Positions 1-5,973 of a DNA stretch of 6,060 nt are shown here, one piece after another. Made by a program: the position numbers and the translations under genes. A model generated the notes under the pieces. The model made no database searches, had not been told where the DNA came from, and was given only the letters and a program-made list of their open reading frames with translations. How positions within the stretch are numbered: position 1 is the first letter of the stretch; each line of letters starts with the position of its first letter. The DNA comes from Methanosarcinaceae archaeon (GTDB lineage Archaea; Halobacteriota; Methanosarcinia; Methanosarcinales; Methanosarcinaceae): the NCBI GenBank assembly GCA_016926455.1, contig JAFGOO010000069.1:1-6060 (forward strand). Direction: 5' to 3'.

Positions 1-450
1 GTGTTGTGCAATCCGCACTACAAGTCAATGAAAACCTACGAAACCTTCAGTGAAAATATGTGCCTTGCAGGAGATGACGAAGGTAATGCTGCAGATGCCT
101 GTTATAAGCTATTTCAGTCATATAATAACATATTGAATAATCTGAAACGTTTGCCTAGAGACCCTCGTGCTGCACTGAAATCCATGATGGAACCCCCCGA
201 GACAAGAATAAGAAATGTTCACAGGCATAATGTGATAAAACCGATCATGGAACTTGCAGAATCAGAGACAAGACATTTTCTTTTTGGAATAACACCCAAA
301 CAGTTTTTGGTCTACGGACATACCCATGTTCCTTATGTAAAACGTAATAGAATGGTTGCAAATACAGGTAGCTGGGGCTTTGGGGATGAAATGAAGTGCC
401 ATTATCTTGAAATTGATCAAGGTGTTCCTGAGTTGAATGAATTCAAGTGA
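1..450 (+). CDS. Calcineurin-like metallophosphoesterase, C-terminal part (5' end outside window)
   Basis: The reading frame is open from the first base and stops at TGA 448-450. The GTG at base 1 is probably an internal codon, because the N-terminal metal-binding motifs of the family (DxH, GDxxD, GNHE) are missing. What remains is the family's C-terminal signature: VYGHTHVPYV, with GHTH at residues 106-109 of the visible part (two metal-binding histidines), followed by NTGSW at 121-125, the usual strand after the GHTH loop. The middle is helical and charged, with no membrane segment or signal visible. Such enzymes hydrolyse phosphomonoesters or phosphodiesters with two metal ions; the substrate cannot be told from this part. 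The gene converges on the folate operon. Its stop codon lies right where the end of the tnpB relic begins, so the native C-terminus may have been altered by insertion. Family assignment is firm, exact function unknown. Confidence 0.8.
   Translation: MLCNPHYKSMKTYETFSENMCLAGDDEGNAADACYKLFQSYNNILNNLKRLPRDPRAALKSMMEPPETRIRNVHRHNVIKPIMELAESETRHFLFGITPKQFLVYGHTHVPYVKRNRMVANTGSWGFGDEMKCHYLEIDQGVPELNEFK
433..446. repeat. Short perfect inverted repeat at the gene/IS-relic boundary
   Basis: TTGAAT and ATTCAA are 6-base arms separated by GA, just inside the last codons of the phosphoesterase and a few bases from the IS relic end. It could be part of the insertion target of the old element or chance in AT-rich coding sequence. 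It is too short to be called a terminator on its own. Confidence 0.3.
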
Positions 451-480
451 CTGCTCCCACTACTAAAATTCGTGGGCTTC
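451..480 (-). repeat. IS200/IS605-type right-end hairpin of the tnpB relic
   Basis: Read on the minus strand this is GAAGCCCACG..., then GTGGGAGCAG. CCCAC (456-460 on +) pairs with GTGGG (472-476) around an 11-base loop, and the tnpB stop codon TAG (465-463) falls in the loop. A hairpin of this form directly at the end of tnpB is the normal right-end layout of IS200/IS605 elements, where it is a TnpA recognition structure and also part of the tnpB-derived guide RNA scaffold. The outer edge of the element, about 447-451, is inferred and not proven. Confidence 0.6.
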
Positions 481-1000
481 TACGGATTTAATACCGACAG
501 ATTGCAATTCCAATTTGAAAATGTTGACAGCTGCATTGTGGTCCCTGTCCATAACAAGACCACAGCTACTACATTCATGTGTTCTGTCTGATAATGTCTT
601 TTAAACGAGCAGACCACATCTTGAGCACATTTTAGACGTATTTGCTGGATTAAACAATACAACAATAGTACCAGCACTTTCAGCCTTGTACTTTGTTGAA
701 GTGATTAATTTGTTCCACGCAGCATCTGATATGCTCTTTGCAAGACAATGATTTTTGAGTATCCCTTTAATGTTTAAATCCTGAAGAGTTTGCGAGAACA
801 CTTCTTGTATTCGGGATTTTCTATCTTCCATTGTGGAAGTAGGTTGTTTAGTGTCTATATAGATAACGTTTTTCTGATTCGTCATAAGCTTGCTTTCGTT
901 CTGCAAGTGTCCGGTTATACACCTGCCTGCATAACTATAAGCTCCGATCCATCTGTTTTTTATCTGGATTTTGTTAGGATATATACGGAACTTCTATTTT
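463..1000 (-). pseudogene. tnpB: Decayed IS200/IS605-family tnpB (OrfB), frameshifted and internally deleted
   Basis: Pieces of a TnpB protein follow one another in the right order on the minus strand. KFRIYPNKIQ (from about 993) is the N-terminus, directly behind a TAG where a start would be expected. A shifted frame carries LCRQVYNRTLAERKQAYDES (about 934-875), with a TAG at 937-935 just before it. The first frame resumes with NVIYIDTKQ, then QEVFSQTLQD. At about 775-783 this jumps straight to LNIKGILKNH, so the middle of the protein, including RuvC-I with its catalytic Asp, is gone. KSISDAAWNK and the zinc-ribbon pair CSRCG follow. TAA at 603-601 interrupts the frame, but the same frame continues with KTLSDRTHECSSCG (second Cys pair) and DRDHNAAVNIF (RuvC-III Asp), ending at TAG 465-463. 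About 180 codons remain of the usual 370-400. It cannot make an active nuclease. No tnpA is seen. Confidence 0.85.
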
Positions 1001-1066
1001 TTAAGTATAATTAGAAATATAGGTCTATTTGATTAAGAATATTTTGTTCATTTTTAGTGTCAACTA

Positions 1067-1115
1067 AAAGGCGGTATACGATTCATTCCATGTCTAAAGA
1101 AAATGGGCTTTCTCT
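1067..1115. repeat. Degenerate second IS200/IS605-like end hairpin
   Basis: The + strand reads AAAGGCGGTATACG, then ATTCATTCCATGTC, then ATGGGCTTTCTC. This resembles the conserved ends of many IS200/IS605 elements, in which ATTCATCCCA and TGGGCTTTCTC flank a stem-loop. Here only CCAT (1088-1091) and ATGG (1103-1106), plus a T-G pair outside, still form a stem; the rest has decayed. If the comparison is right it is an element end in the orientation opposite to the relic's right end. This rests on remembered consensus, so it is tentative. Bases 1001-1066 and 1116-1150 show nothing else recognisable. Confidence 0.35.
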
Positions 1116-1150
1116 ACCCCTGCACCCCGTCATTCGTAATGGTTGAATTA

Positions 1151-1762
1151 TCATTTCGAATGGTTCTTTGGTTCGTGCACCTTTTCAAGTAGGTCAAGCC
1201 TGTTAATTTTCTTGAGTCTTTCATAGATGAGTTCCCAGACACAGTCCTTTTCACAGTCCACTTCACATTTACCGTTCATCGAACCACCACAGGGACCGTT
1301 TAAAAGATTCTTCGGACACTGTGCTGTGGGGCAAAGCCCACCAAACTCTTCAATCGTACAGTTTCCACACATTTCACACAATTGATGATACACTTCACCC
1401 TTGTAGGAACCTCCCAATGAGGTAGTATCGTTTGTAGAATAAACGGGCACGTCAACAACTTTCGCAACAACAGATGTGCCACTTCCACAGGCCATCACAA
1501 GGATTGCACGTGCATCTTTTATAGTCTCGTTTTTCTCAACCAAATGTTCCCATGAGCTTATACTGCAAGCTGCGGTTGGCAATACCCATCCAATAACGTT
1601 CTTTCCGGCATTCTCAAGACGCTCGCACATCTCAAGAACCTCAGGCTCACCACCAACATGCAGCTTTGCTGCACAAACATTGCAACCGATTATAAAAATA
1701 TCATCCTCGTTTCTCAGTAGTTCCAGAATTTCCTCAAAAGGTTTTGCCGATGAGATGATCAT
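1151..1762 (-). CDS. metV: Methylene-tetrahydrofolate reductase, MetV-type iron-sulfur/zinc subunit
   Basis: The 203-residue protein matches the family known as the MTHFR C-terminal domain or MetV, the small partner of MetF in acetogens, where the complex reduces methylene-H4folate to methyl-H4folate. It has fourteen cysteines. An N-terminal set is GCNVC (27, 30), C66 and the MACGSG motif (C92). A dense C-terminal set is CEMCGNC (129, 132, 135), GGLCPTAQCP (144, 149), NGPCGGSMNGKCEVDC (158, 166, 170) and C174. NGPCGGSMNGKCE is the most characteristic family stretch. The many cysteines fit iron-sulfur clusters and/or zinc; the number of clusters cannot be read from sequence. The ATG overlaps the folP stop by four bases (ATGA), with GAGGG four bases upstream, so translation is coupled. 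Length is normal for the family. No metF follows: downstream come about 35 bases and then IS debris. Its role without metF in cis is uncertain. Confidence 0.85.
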   Translation of the reverse strand: MIISSAKPFEEILELLRNEDDIFIIGCNVCAAKLHVGGEPEVLEMCERLENAGKNVIGWVLPTAACSISSWEHLVEKNETIKDARAILVMACGSGTSVVAKVVDVPVYSTNDTTSLGGSYKGEVYHQLCEMCGNCTIEEFGGLCPTAQCPKNLLNGPCGGSMNGKCEVDCEKDCVWELIYERLKKINRLDLLEKVHEPKNHSK

Positions 1763-2991
1763 GTTTCCCTCGAATACCGATATTCCAAGTCTATTTGGCG
1801 TTCAAGCGCTTCCTCAATCATGTTTGCAACCACCGGGAGATTGCGCGCCTGTCCTCTAAGCTTCGTGACAAGCCGCTCTATCTGCAGTAGCGTACCAGTA
1901 ACGATCAAGTCCGTATATTCGATTTCATGCGACACCGCATCCCTCGAAAGCGCGGCATCTCCACCCCTTGCAAGAATCTCCTGCTTTATTATAAGTGCTT
2001 CTGTAGTTGTAAGATTATTGATCCGCATGACTCGGTTGACTGTCTTGTTTTTCATAATATTGCATCCAGTCTCGGTAGTGCCTACCGAACGCATGGCAAA
2101 AACCGAATCCTGGGGATGCTTTATATCAAGTAATGTAACTTCGAAACGATCTTCTTTCACAATCGATTGCATGCTGCGTACCGCATTTGCTACCCGTACA
2201 ACATCCATAGTCTGTCCAACGTCGTGTGTCCGGATGATATGTGCACCTTTGTAAACCACAATCGCTGTGGCTGCCAAGGTACCAAAAAGCCGGTCTTCCG
2301 CAGGTTTGCCGAGCACAGCTCCAATAAAGGATTTGCGTGATATGGCAGAAAGAAGCGGTTTTCCGAATATCTTCAGGCACTCAAAATCGTCGATAGTCTC
2401 AAAGTCATATATCGACTCTTTTTCAGCCACCCACTTACCGATTGCAGGATCAAGAATTAACTGGTCGTTATCAATTCCTTTTGCTTCAGCTTTTTTTATT
2501 ATCGATTCAAGTGAGTTCATTATGGAGTACATACCAAGGGGGTCACCAGGTATTTTTTTCGATGCCATTACAACAGCAGGACAGCTGTATTCTGCCACAA
2601 CTTCTACCATCCGGGAATCCGCAGTGAATCCCGATACATCGTTTATAATATCGACATCCAGTTTAAGTGCCTCTTCTGCAATATCAGCAAACATGGTATC
2701 TACAGAAATAACGGCCTCCACATTATCCTGTAATTCCTCAAGTACAGGCATCAAAAGCGCGCGTTCCTCTTCCTTTGTAATAGACTTTGCAAGCGGCCAT
2801 GTCGAACGCGCACCCACATCGATAATAGAAGCACCCTCATTGACCATCCGAAGTGCCGTATCGAGAACAGATTCTTGATCCACAACAGATGGTTTGTAGA
2901 AGGATTCACGGCTCAGGTTTATGGCACCCATTAACTGCACTGGATGCCTATCACCAATTTTCAAGCCGCATATATCAACGTCAATAACCAT
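1759..2991 (-). CDS. folP: Dihydropteroate synthase, long form with C-terminal extension
   Basis: The enzyme joins a pterin diphosphate to p-aminobenzoate, making dihydropteroate for folate. Residues about 15-280 form a DHPS-type TIM barrel: MGAINLSRESFY (21-32), GASIIDVGARSTWP (53-66), SVDT (96-99), NDVSG (117-121), DPAIGKW (181-187), the pterin/phosphate motif SRKSFIG (218-224) and RTHDV (254-258). Two loops differ from bacterial DHPS. TPDSFSDGG is replaced by SRESFYKPS, and GGESTRP by GARSTWP, so the Arg of the pABA loop is Trp. Residues 281-410 are an extra domain containing IKQEILARGGDAALSRDAV and TDLIVTGTLLQIERL; from memory similar tails occur on long clostridial FolP proteins. Its function is unknown. 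The neighbours argue for folate. The alternative is a synthase using the ribosylaminobenzene precursor of methanopterin, as reported for the M. jannaschii homologue. No strong ribosome binding site precedes the ATG. Confidence 0.85.
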   Translation of the reverse strand: MVIDVDICGLKIGDRHPVQLMGAINLSRESFYKPSVVDQESVLDTALRMVNEGASIIDVGARSTWPLAKSITKEEERALLMPVLEELQDNVEAVISVDTMFADIAEEALKLDVDIINDVSGFTADSRMVEVVAEYSCPAVVMASKKIPGDPLGMYSIMNSLESIIKKAEAKGIDNDQLILDPAIGKWVAEKESIYDFETIDDFECLKIFGKPLLSAISRKSFIGAVLGKPAEDRLFGTLAATAIVVYKGAHIIRTHDVGQTMDVVRVANAVRSMQSIVKEDRFEVTLLDIKHPQDSVFAMRSVGTTETGCNIMKNKTVNRVMRINNLTTTEALIIKQEILARGGDAALSRDAVSHEIEYTDLIVTGTLLQIERLVTKLRGQARNLPVVANMIEEALERQIDLEYRYSRET

Positions 2992-3019
2992 TGTTTAACC
3001 AATGATTATGGGTCTTTAT

Positions 3020-3046
3020 CCGTTATATATGAATCGATTTTTTAAA
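3020..3046 (-). promoter_or_regulatory. Candidate internal archaeal promoter ahead of folP
   Basis: The folD-folP gap (2992-3073, 82 bases) is the longest in the operon. On the minus strand it contains CATATATAAC (about 3022-3032), preceded by an A-rich stretch that could serve as a BRE. The TATA centre lies about 35 bases before the folP ATG, which would leave only a short leader and fits the lack of a clear ribosome binding site. AT-rich sequence can imitate such boxes. Confidence 0.35.
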
Positions 3047-3073
3047 AAGGTCTGTGAATACATAATTTAATGT

Positions 3074-3937
3074 TTAATGCCCTTTCTGGGCACACATCAA
3101 AGCATGCTGCATAAGAATGGAGATCGTCATCGGACCCACGCCGCCGGGAACAGGTGTAATGAGCGATGCTTTAGTTATGACATTATCAAAATCAACATCA
3201 CCGTAGATCGCATCTCCCTCTTCGGTGATTCCTACATCAAAAATAACAGCGCCTTCTTTTACCATATCAGCTTTGATGAGATGCTTAACGCCAGTTGCAA
3301 CGATCAGGATATCTGCATCCATTGTGAATTTCTTGAGATTCTCAGTATATACGTGGCACAAAGATACTGTTGCATTGCGGTTTAATAGCATTGCAGCCAT
3401 CGGTTTGCCTACCACGTTGCTGTGCCCCACAATAACTGCATGCTTTCCCTGTATGGGCACCTCATATTCTTCAAGTGCACGGATGATACCTTTCGGTGTG
3501 CAGGGCACAAGTCCCTCCTTCCCAATCAAAAGCTCCCCCATATTGCAGGGATGGAAACCGTCAGCATCCTTGGAAGTGTCTATTGCCTGCATAACAGTCT
3601 GCTCGTTGATATGTCCGGGTAGTGGGAGCTGTACAAGGATACCGTGAATATCGTCCCTGTCGTTCAGTTTCTGGACAAGCTCGATTACTTCTTCCTGTGT
3701 GGTAGATTCTGGAAGATGGTGATCTTCTGCAAAGATACCTATTCTATCACATGCCTTATGTTTTAATCTCACATACATCTTGGATGCAGGGTCTTCTCCA
3801 ACAAGTATGGTAGCAAGCCTCGGGGTTATGCTGCAATTGTATTTTAGTACCTCAACGCCTTCTTTGACCTCATCCTCGATTTGCTTTGCAAGCTTTCTCC
3901 CATCGATTATCTTTGAACTGTAACTTTCATCAGTCAT
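3074..3937 (-). CDS. folD: Bifunctional methylene-H4folate dehydrogenase / methenyl-H4folate cyclohydrolase
   Basis: FolD oxidises methylene-H4folate with NAD(P)+ to methenyl-H4folate and hydrolyses it to 10-formyl-H4folate in the cytosol. The 287-residue length is standard. VGEDPASKMYVRLKHKA (46-62) carries the catalytic Tyr55 and Lys59. ILVQLPLP (100-107) provides the Gln103 position, and KDADGFHP (123-130) the Asp126 that binds the pterin. PCTPKGI follows, then the Rossmann loop GHSNVVGKP (171-179) and the C-terminal PVPGGVGPMT (262-271). The second loop position, often Arg in NADP enzymes, is His here; E. coli has Ala and still uses NADP, so cofactor choice is open. The start is supported by GGTGGGAG (3942-3949 complement), five bases or fewer upstream and inside the 14-base gap behind glyA, which implies coupled translation. 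H4MPT methanogens use unrelated Mtd and Mch for the same oxidation levels, so this gene marks a real folate pathway. Confidence 0.95.
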   Translation of the reverse strand: MTDESYSSKIIDGRKLAKQIEDEVKEGVEVLKYNCSITPRLATILVGEDPASKMYVRLKHKACDRIGIFAEDHHLPESTTQEEVIELVQKLNDRDDIHGILVQLPLPGHINEQTVMQAIDTSKDADGFHPCNMGELLIGKEGLVPCTPKGIIRALEEYEVPIQGKHAVIVGHSNVVGKPMAAMLLNRNATVSLCHVYTENLKKFTMDADILIVATGVKHLIKADMVKEGAVIFDVGITEEGDAIYGDVDFDNVITKASLITPVPGGVGPMTISILMQHALMCAQKGH

Positions 3938-3941
3938 TGTA

Positions 3942-3949
3942 CTCCCACC
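3942..3949 (-). promoter_or_regulatory. Ribosome binding site of folD
   Basis: GGTGGGAG on the minus strand lies four bases before the folD ATG and directly after the glyA stop codon. It fixes the folD start and places it in the glyA message. Confidence 0.55.
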
Positions 3950-3951
3950 AC

Positions 3952-5187
3952 TTATTTATAGATTGGAAAGCGGCTGCAAAGTTGTTGGATATCTCCGATT
4001 ATACTGTTAAGTACAGTTTCGTTACCCGTGTTACTAATTACAGTATCGATATGGGCAGCGATCTCCTCCATCTCTTTTTCCCTCATACCCCTTGTTGTTG
4101 AGGCAGGTGTTCCAATGCGGACACCACTAGTGATAAATGGGCTTCTGGTTTCAAAAGGAATAGTGTTCTTATTGAGAATAATCCCTGCCTTTCCCATGGC
4201 AGCTTCGGCGTCTTTTCCGGTAATATCAAATTTGTTAAGGTTCAAAAGCATCAAATGGTTGTCAGTGCCGCCCGAGACAACGTCAAAACCAAATTCTTTA
4301 AGGCATGCAGCCAGAAATTTCGCATTCTTTACAGTTTGCTCCTGGTCTTTCTTGAACTGGAGGCTCTGTGCTTCTTTGAATGCAACAGCTTTTGCTGCGA
4401 TTATGTGCATAAGTGGCCCTCCCTGTATGCCTGGGAAGATCGCCTTATCAACCCCCTTCGCATACTCTTCTTTACACATAATCATGCCGCCTCTTGGACC
4501 CCGAAGCGTCTTATGGGTTGTGGTGGTCACAAAATCGGCATATGGAACCGGGCTCTGGTGCACACCTGCAGTAACAAGCCCCGCGATGTGCGCAATATCT
4601 GCTAGAAGATACGCCCCAACTTCATCTGCAATTTCCCTGAAGCACTTGAAATCGATCTCACGGGGGTATGCAGATGCACCTGCAACAATCATCTTTGGTT
4701 TGCTTTCTTTTGCAAGTTCCATCAATTCATCATAATTAAGGGCTTCAGTCTCTTTGTCCACACCATAGGAAGCAATGTTATATAGTTGTCCAGCAAAATT
4801 CACAGGACTGCCATGGGAAAGATGGCCTCCATGTGATAAATCCATTGACATGATAGTGTCGCCGAGTTTCAGTACTGAAAAATAGACAGCCATGTTGGCA
4901 CCAGAACCTGAGTGTGGCTGGACATTCACATGCTCTGCACCAAATAGGGCTTTTGCCCTTTCAATGGCAAGGTCTTCGGCAATATCAACAAATTCGCATC
5001 CACCGTAGTAACGCTTTCCAGAATAACCTTCAGCATACTTGTTTGTCATTATCGAGCCCTGAGCCTCCATGACTGCACGGCTTGCATAGTTCTCTGATGC
5101 AATTAGATTCAACTTATAGTCCTGACGCCCTGCTTCCAGTTTCAGTGCATCGGCTATTTCCGGGTCAATTTCTGAAATATAAGACAT
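3952..5187 (-). CDS. glyA: Serine hydroxymethyltransferase, bacterial folate type
   Basis: This PLP enzyme converts serine and H4folate to glycine and methylene-H4folate, feeding C1 units into FolD. At 411 residues it has the usual bacterial length and all key parts: LIASENYAS (28-36), NKYAEGYSGKRYYGG (49-63) with Glu53 and Tyr55, PHSGSGANMAVY (91-102), SHGGHLSHG (118-126), LLADIAHIAGL (194-204) with the PLP-binding Asp197 and the stacking His200, the Schiff-base lysine in TTTTHKTLRGPRGG (Lys226), and TSGVRIGTPA (353-362) with Arg357 for the substrate carboxylate. It aligns closely with E. coli GlyA (Lys229, Asp200, His203, Arg363), unlike the divergent SHMTs of H4MPT-only methanogens. The ribosome binding site GGATGAG (5193-5199 complement), five bases upstream, supports the ATG. 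Sixty-five bases separate it from purN, and 14 from folD. Confidence 0.96.
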   Translation of the reverse strand: MSYISEIDPEIADALKLEAGRQDYKLNLIASENYASRAVMEAQGSIMTNKYAEGYSGKRYYGGCEFVDIAEDLAIERAKALFGAEHVNVQPHSGSGANMAVYFSVLKLGDTIMSMDLSHGGHLSHGSPVNFAGQLYNIASYGVDKETEALNYDELMELAKESKPKMIVAGASAYPREIDFKCFREIADEVGAYLLADIAHIAGLVTAGVHQSPVPYADFVTTTTHKTLRGPRGGMIMCKEEYAKGVDKAIFPGIQGGPLMHIIAAKAVAFKEAQSLQFKKDQEQTVKNAKFLAACLKEFGFDVVSGGTDNHLMLLNLNKFDITGKDAEAAMGKAGIILNKNTIPFETRSPFITSGVRIGTPASTTRGMREKEMEEIAAHIDTVISNTGNETVLNSIIGDIQQLCSRFPIYK

Positions 5188-5192
5188 TTTTT

Positions 5193-5199
5193 CTCATCC
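5193..5199 (-). promoter_or_regulatory. Ribosome binding site of glyA
   Basis: GGATGAG on the minus strand lies five bases upstream of the glyA ATG, in the 65-base purN-glyA gap. The rest of the gap is AT-rich, without a clear promoter or hairpin. Confidence 0.45.
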
Positions 5200-5252
5200 G
5201 TCCGATATTTTAACATTTTAATGATTGTTATACCTGTTTTTTGTAAGCATCT

Positions 5253-5864
5253 CTACTTTAAGCGTCTTACAATCCGTCCTTCCAATTTAAGCTTACCCTC
5301 AACGAACATCTTCACAGCTTCTGGAAAAATCTTATGTTCCTGATCAAGAATACGGTCAGAGAGCGTATCTTCAGTATCTTCCTCGAGTACAGGTACACAT
5401 TTTTGTAATATTATAGGACCGGTGTCTACATCCTCATCCACGAAGTGCACCGTACATCCAGCCACCTTCACACCGTAATTCAGTGCCTGCTTCTGTGCAT
5501 GCAGACCTCTAAAGGAAGGTAGAAGCGCAGGATGTATATTGAGGATTTTGTTCTTGTATGTTTCTATAAGGTCACTTCCGACGATTCGCATGTAACCGGC
5601 AAGCAACACCAGATTAATGTCATGAACCTGCAGAATACTTATGATTTCCTGTTCATACTCGCGTTTGCTTGCAAAACGTGAAGGATCAATAAAGGCAGTA
5701 TTAATTCCATGTTTTTTTGAACGCTCAAGTGCATAGGCATCAGCCACATCGCTTATTACTATTTTGATTTTTGCGTTCTGGATGTAGCCACTTTCCACGT
5801 TATCAATGATGGATTGAAGATTTGAACCGCGTCCCGAGACCAAAACTGCAATGTTGGAAATCAT
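5253..5864 (-). CDS. purN: Phosphoribosylglycinamide formyltransferase, folate-dependent
   Basis: PurN transfers the formyl group of 10-formyl-H4folate to glycinamide ribonucleotide, the third step of purine synthesis. The 203-residue protein has the phosphate-binding loop SGRGSNLQ (10-17), folate-site LLAGYMRIV (87-95), the catalytic pair in ILNIHPALLPSF (Asn109, His111), CTVHFVDEDVDTGP (137-150) with catalytic Asp147, and a normal C-terminal helix. These match E. coli Asn106, His108 and Asp144. Many archaea instead use the formate-dependent PurT or PurP routes, so PurN here implies a supply of formyl-H4folate, which folD downstream can give. It is the first gene of the operon. No ribosome binding site precedes the ATG, but a TATA-like box lies about 28 bases upstream, so the message may be nearly leaderless. 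The stop is TAG, notable only because pyrrolysine users read UAG in some genes. Confidence 0.95.
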   Translation of the reverse strand: MISNIAVLVSGRGSNLQSIIDNVESGYIQNAKIKIVISDVADAYALERSKKHGINTAFIDPSRFASKREYEQEIISILQVHDINLVLLAGYMRIVGSDLIETYKNKILNIHPALLPSFRGLHAQKQALNYGVKVAGCTVHFVDEDVDTGPIILQKCVPVLEEDTEDTLSDRILDQEHKIFPEAVKMFVEGKLKLEGRIVRRLK

Positions 5865-5885
5865 TGCACAGTTCTAACGAGATTG

Positions 5886-5906
5886 GTCTATATTAGAGTT
5901 TTGGGA
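5886..5906 (-). promoter_or_regulatory. Candidate promoter of the purN-glyA-folD-folP-metV operon
   Basis: On the minus strand CAAAACTCTAATATAG places a TATA-like CTAATATA (5889-5896) behind an A-rich BRE-like run. Its distance of about 28 bases to the purN ATG predicts transcription starting at or next to the start codon. Other AT-rich runs further up (5945-5972) could also act. There is no visible operator or riboswitch. Confidence 0.35.
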
Positions 5907-5973
5907 TTATTATGATTCAAATAATTTCAAGAAGACTTGTGAAAAAAATTATTATTAAAATTATTATAAAATA

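Noticed and set aside
1..3. GTG as true start of the metallophosphoesterase
   Set aside because: The protein would lack all N-terminal metal-binding motifs; the frame is simply cut by the window edge.
480..677. 65-codon minus-strand reading frame as a gene
   Set aside because: It is out of frame with the TnpB fragments; the genuine homology runs in the neighbouring frame on both sides of the TAA at 603-601.
790..1014. Plus-strand 74-codon reading frame opposite the tnpB relic
   Set aside because: The minus strand has clear TnpB homology here; the plus frame has no recognisable content.
2267..2878. Plus-strand reading frame opposite folP (also 1820-2254 and 1476-1859)
   Set aside because: These are antisense shadows of folP and metV with serine-rich, low-information translations and no ribosome binding sites.
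4028..4735. Long plus-strand reading frame opposite glyA
   Set aside because: It is a shadow of the strongly conserved glyA coding strand; the translation shows no recognisable motif.
5157..5255. Pyrrolysine read-through of the purN TAG stop
   Set aside because: PurN already has normal length and C-terminus. Read-through would add about 32 unrelated codons overlapping the glyA start and end at a second TAG.
5941..5972. ATT/TAA-rich run as a tandem repeat or CRISPR-like repeat
   Set aside because: It is irregular low-complexity AT sequence with no repeat-spacer spacing; no CRISPR array is present in the window.
5865..5973. Folate or purine riboswitch in the operon leader
   Set aside because: The only structure is AT-rich sequence without conserved paired elements, and the promoter candidate leaves almost no leader.
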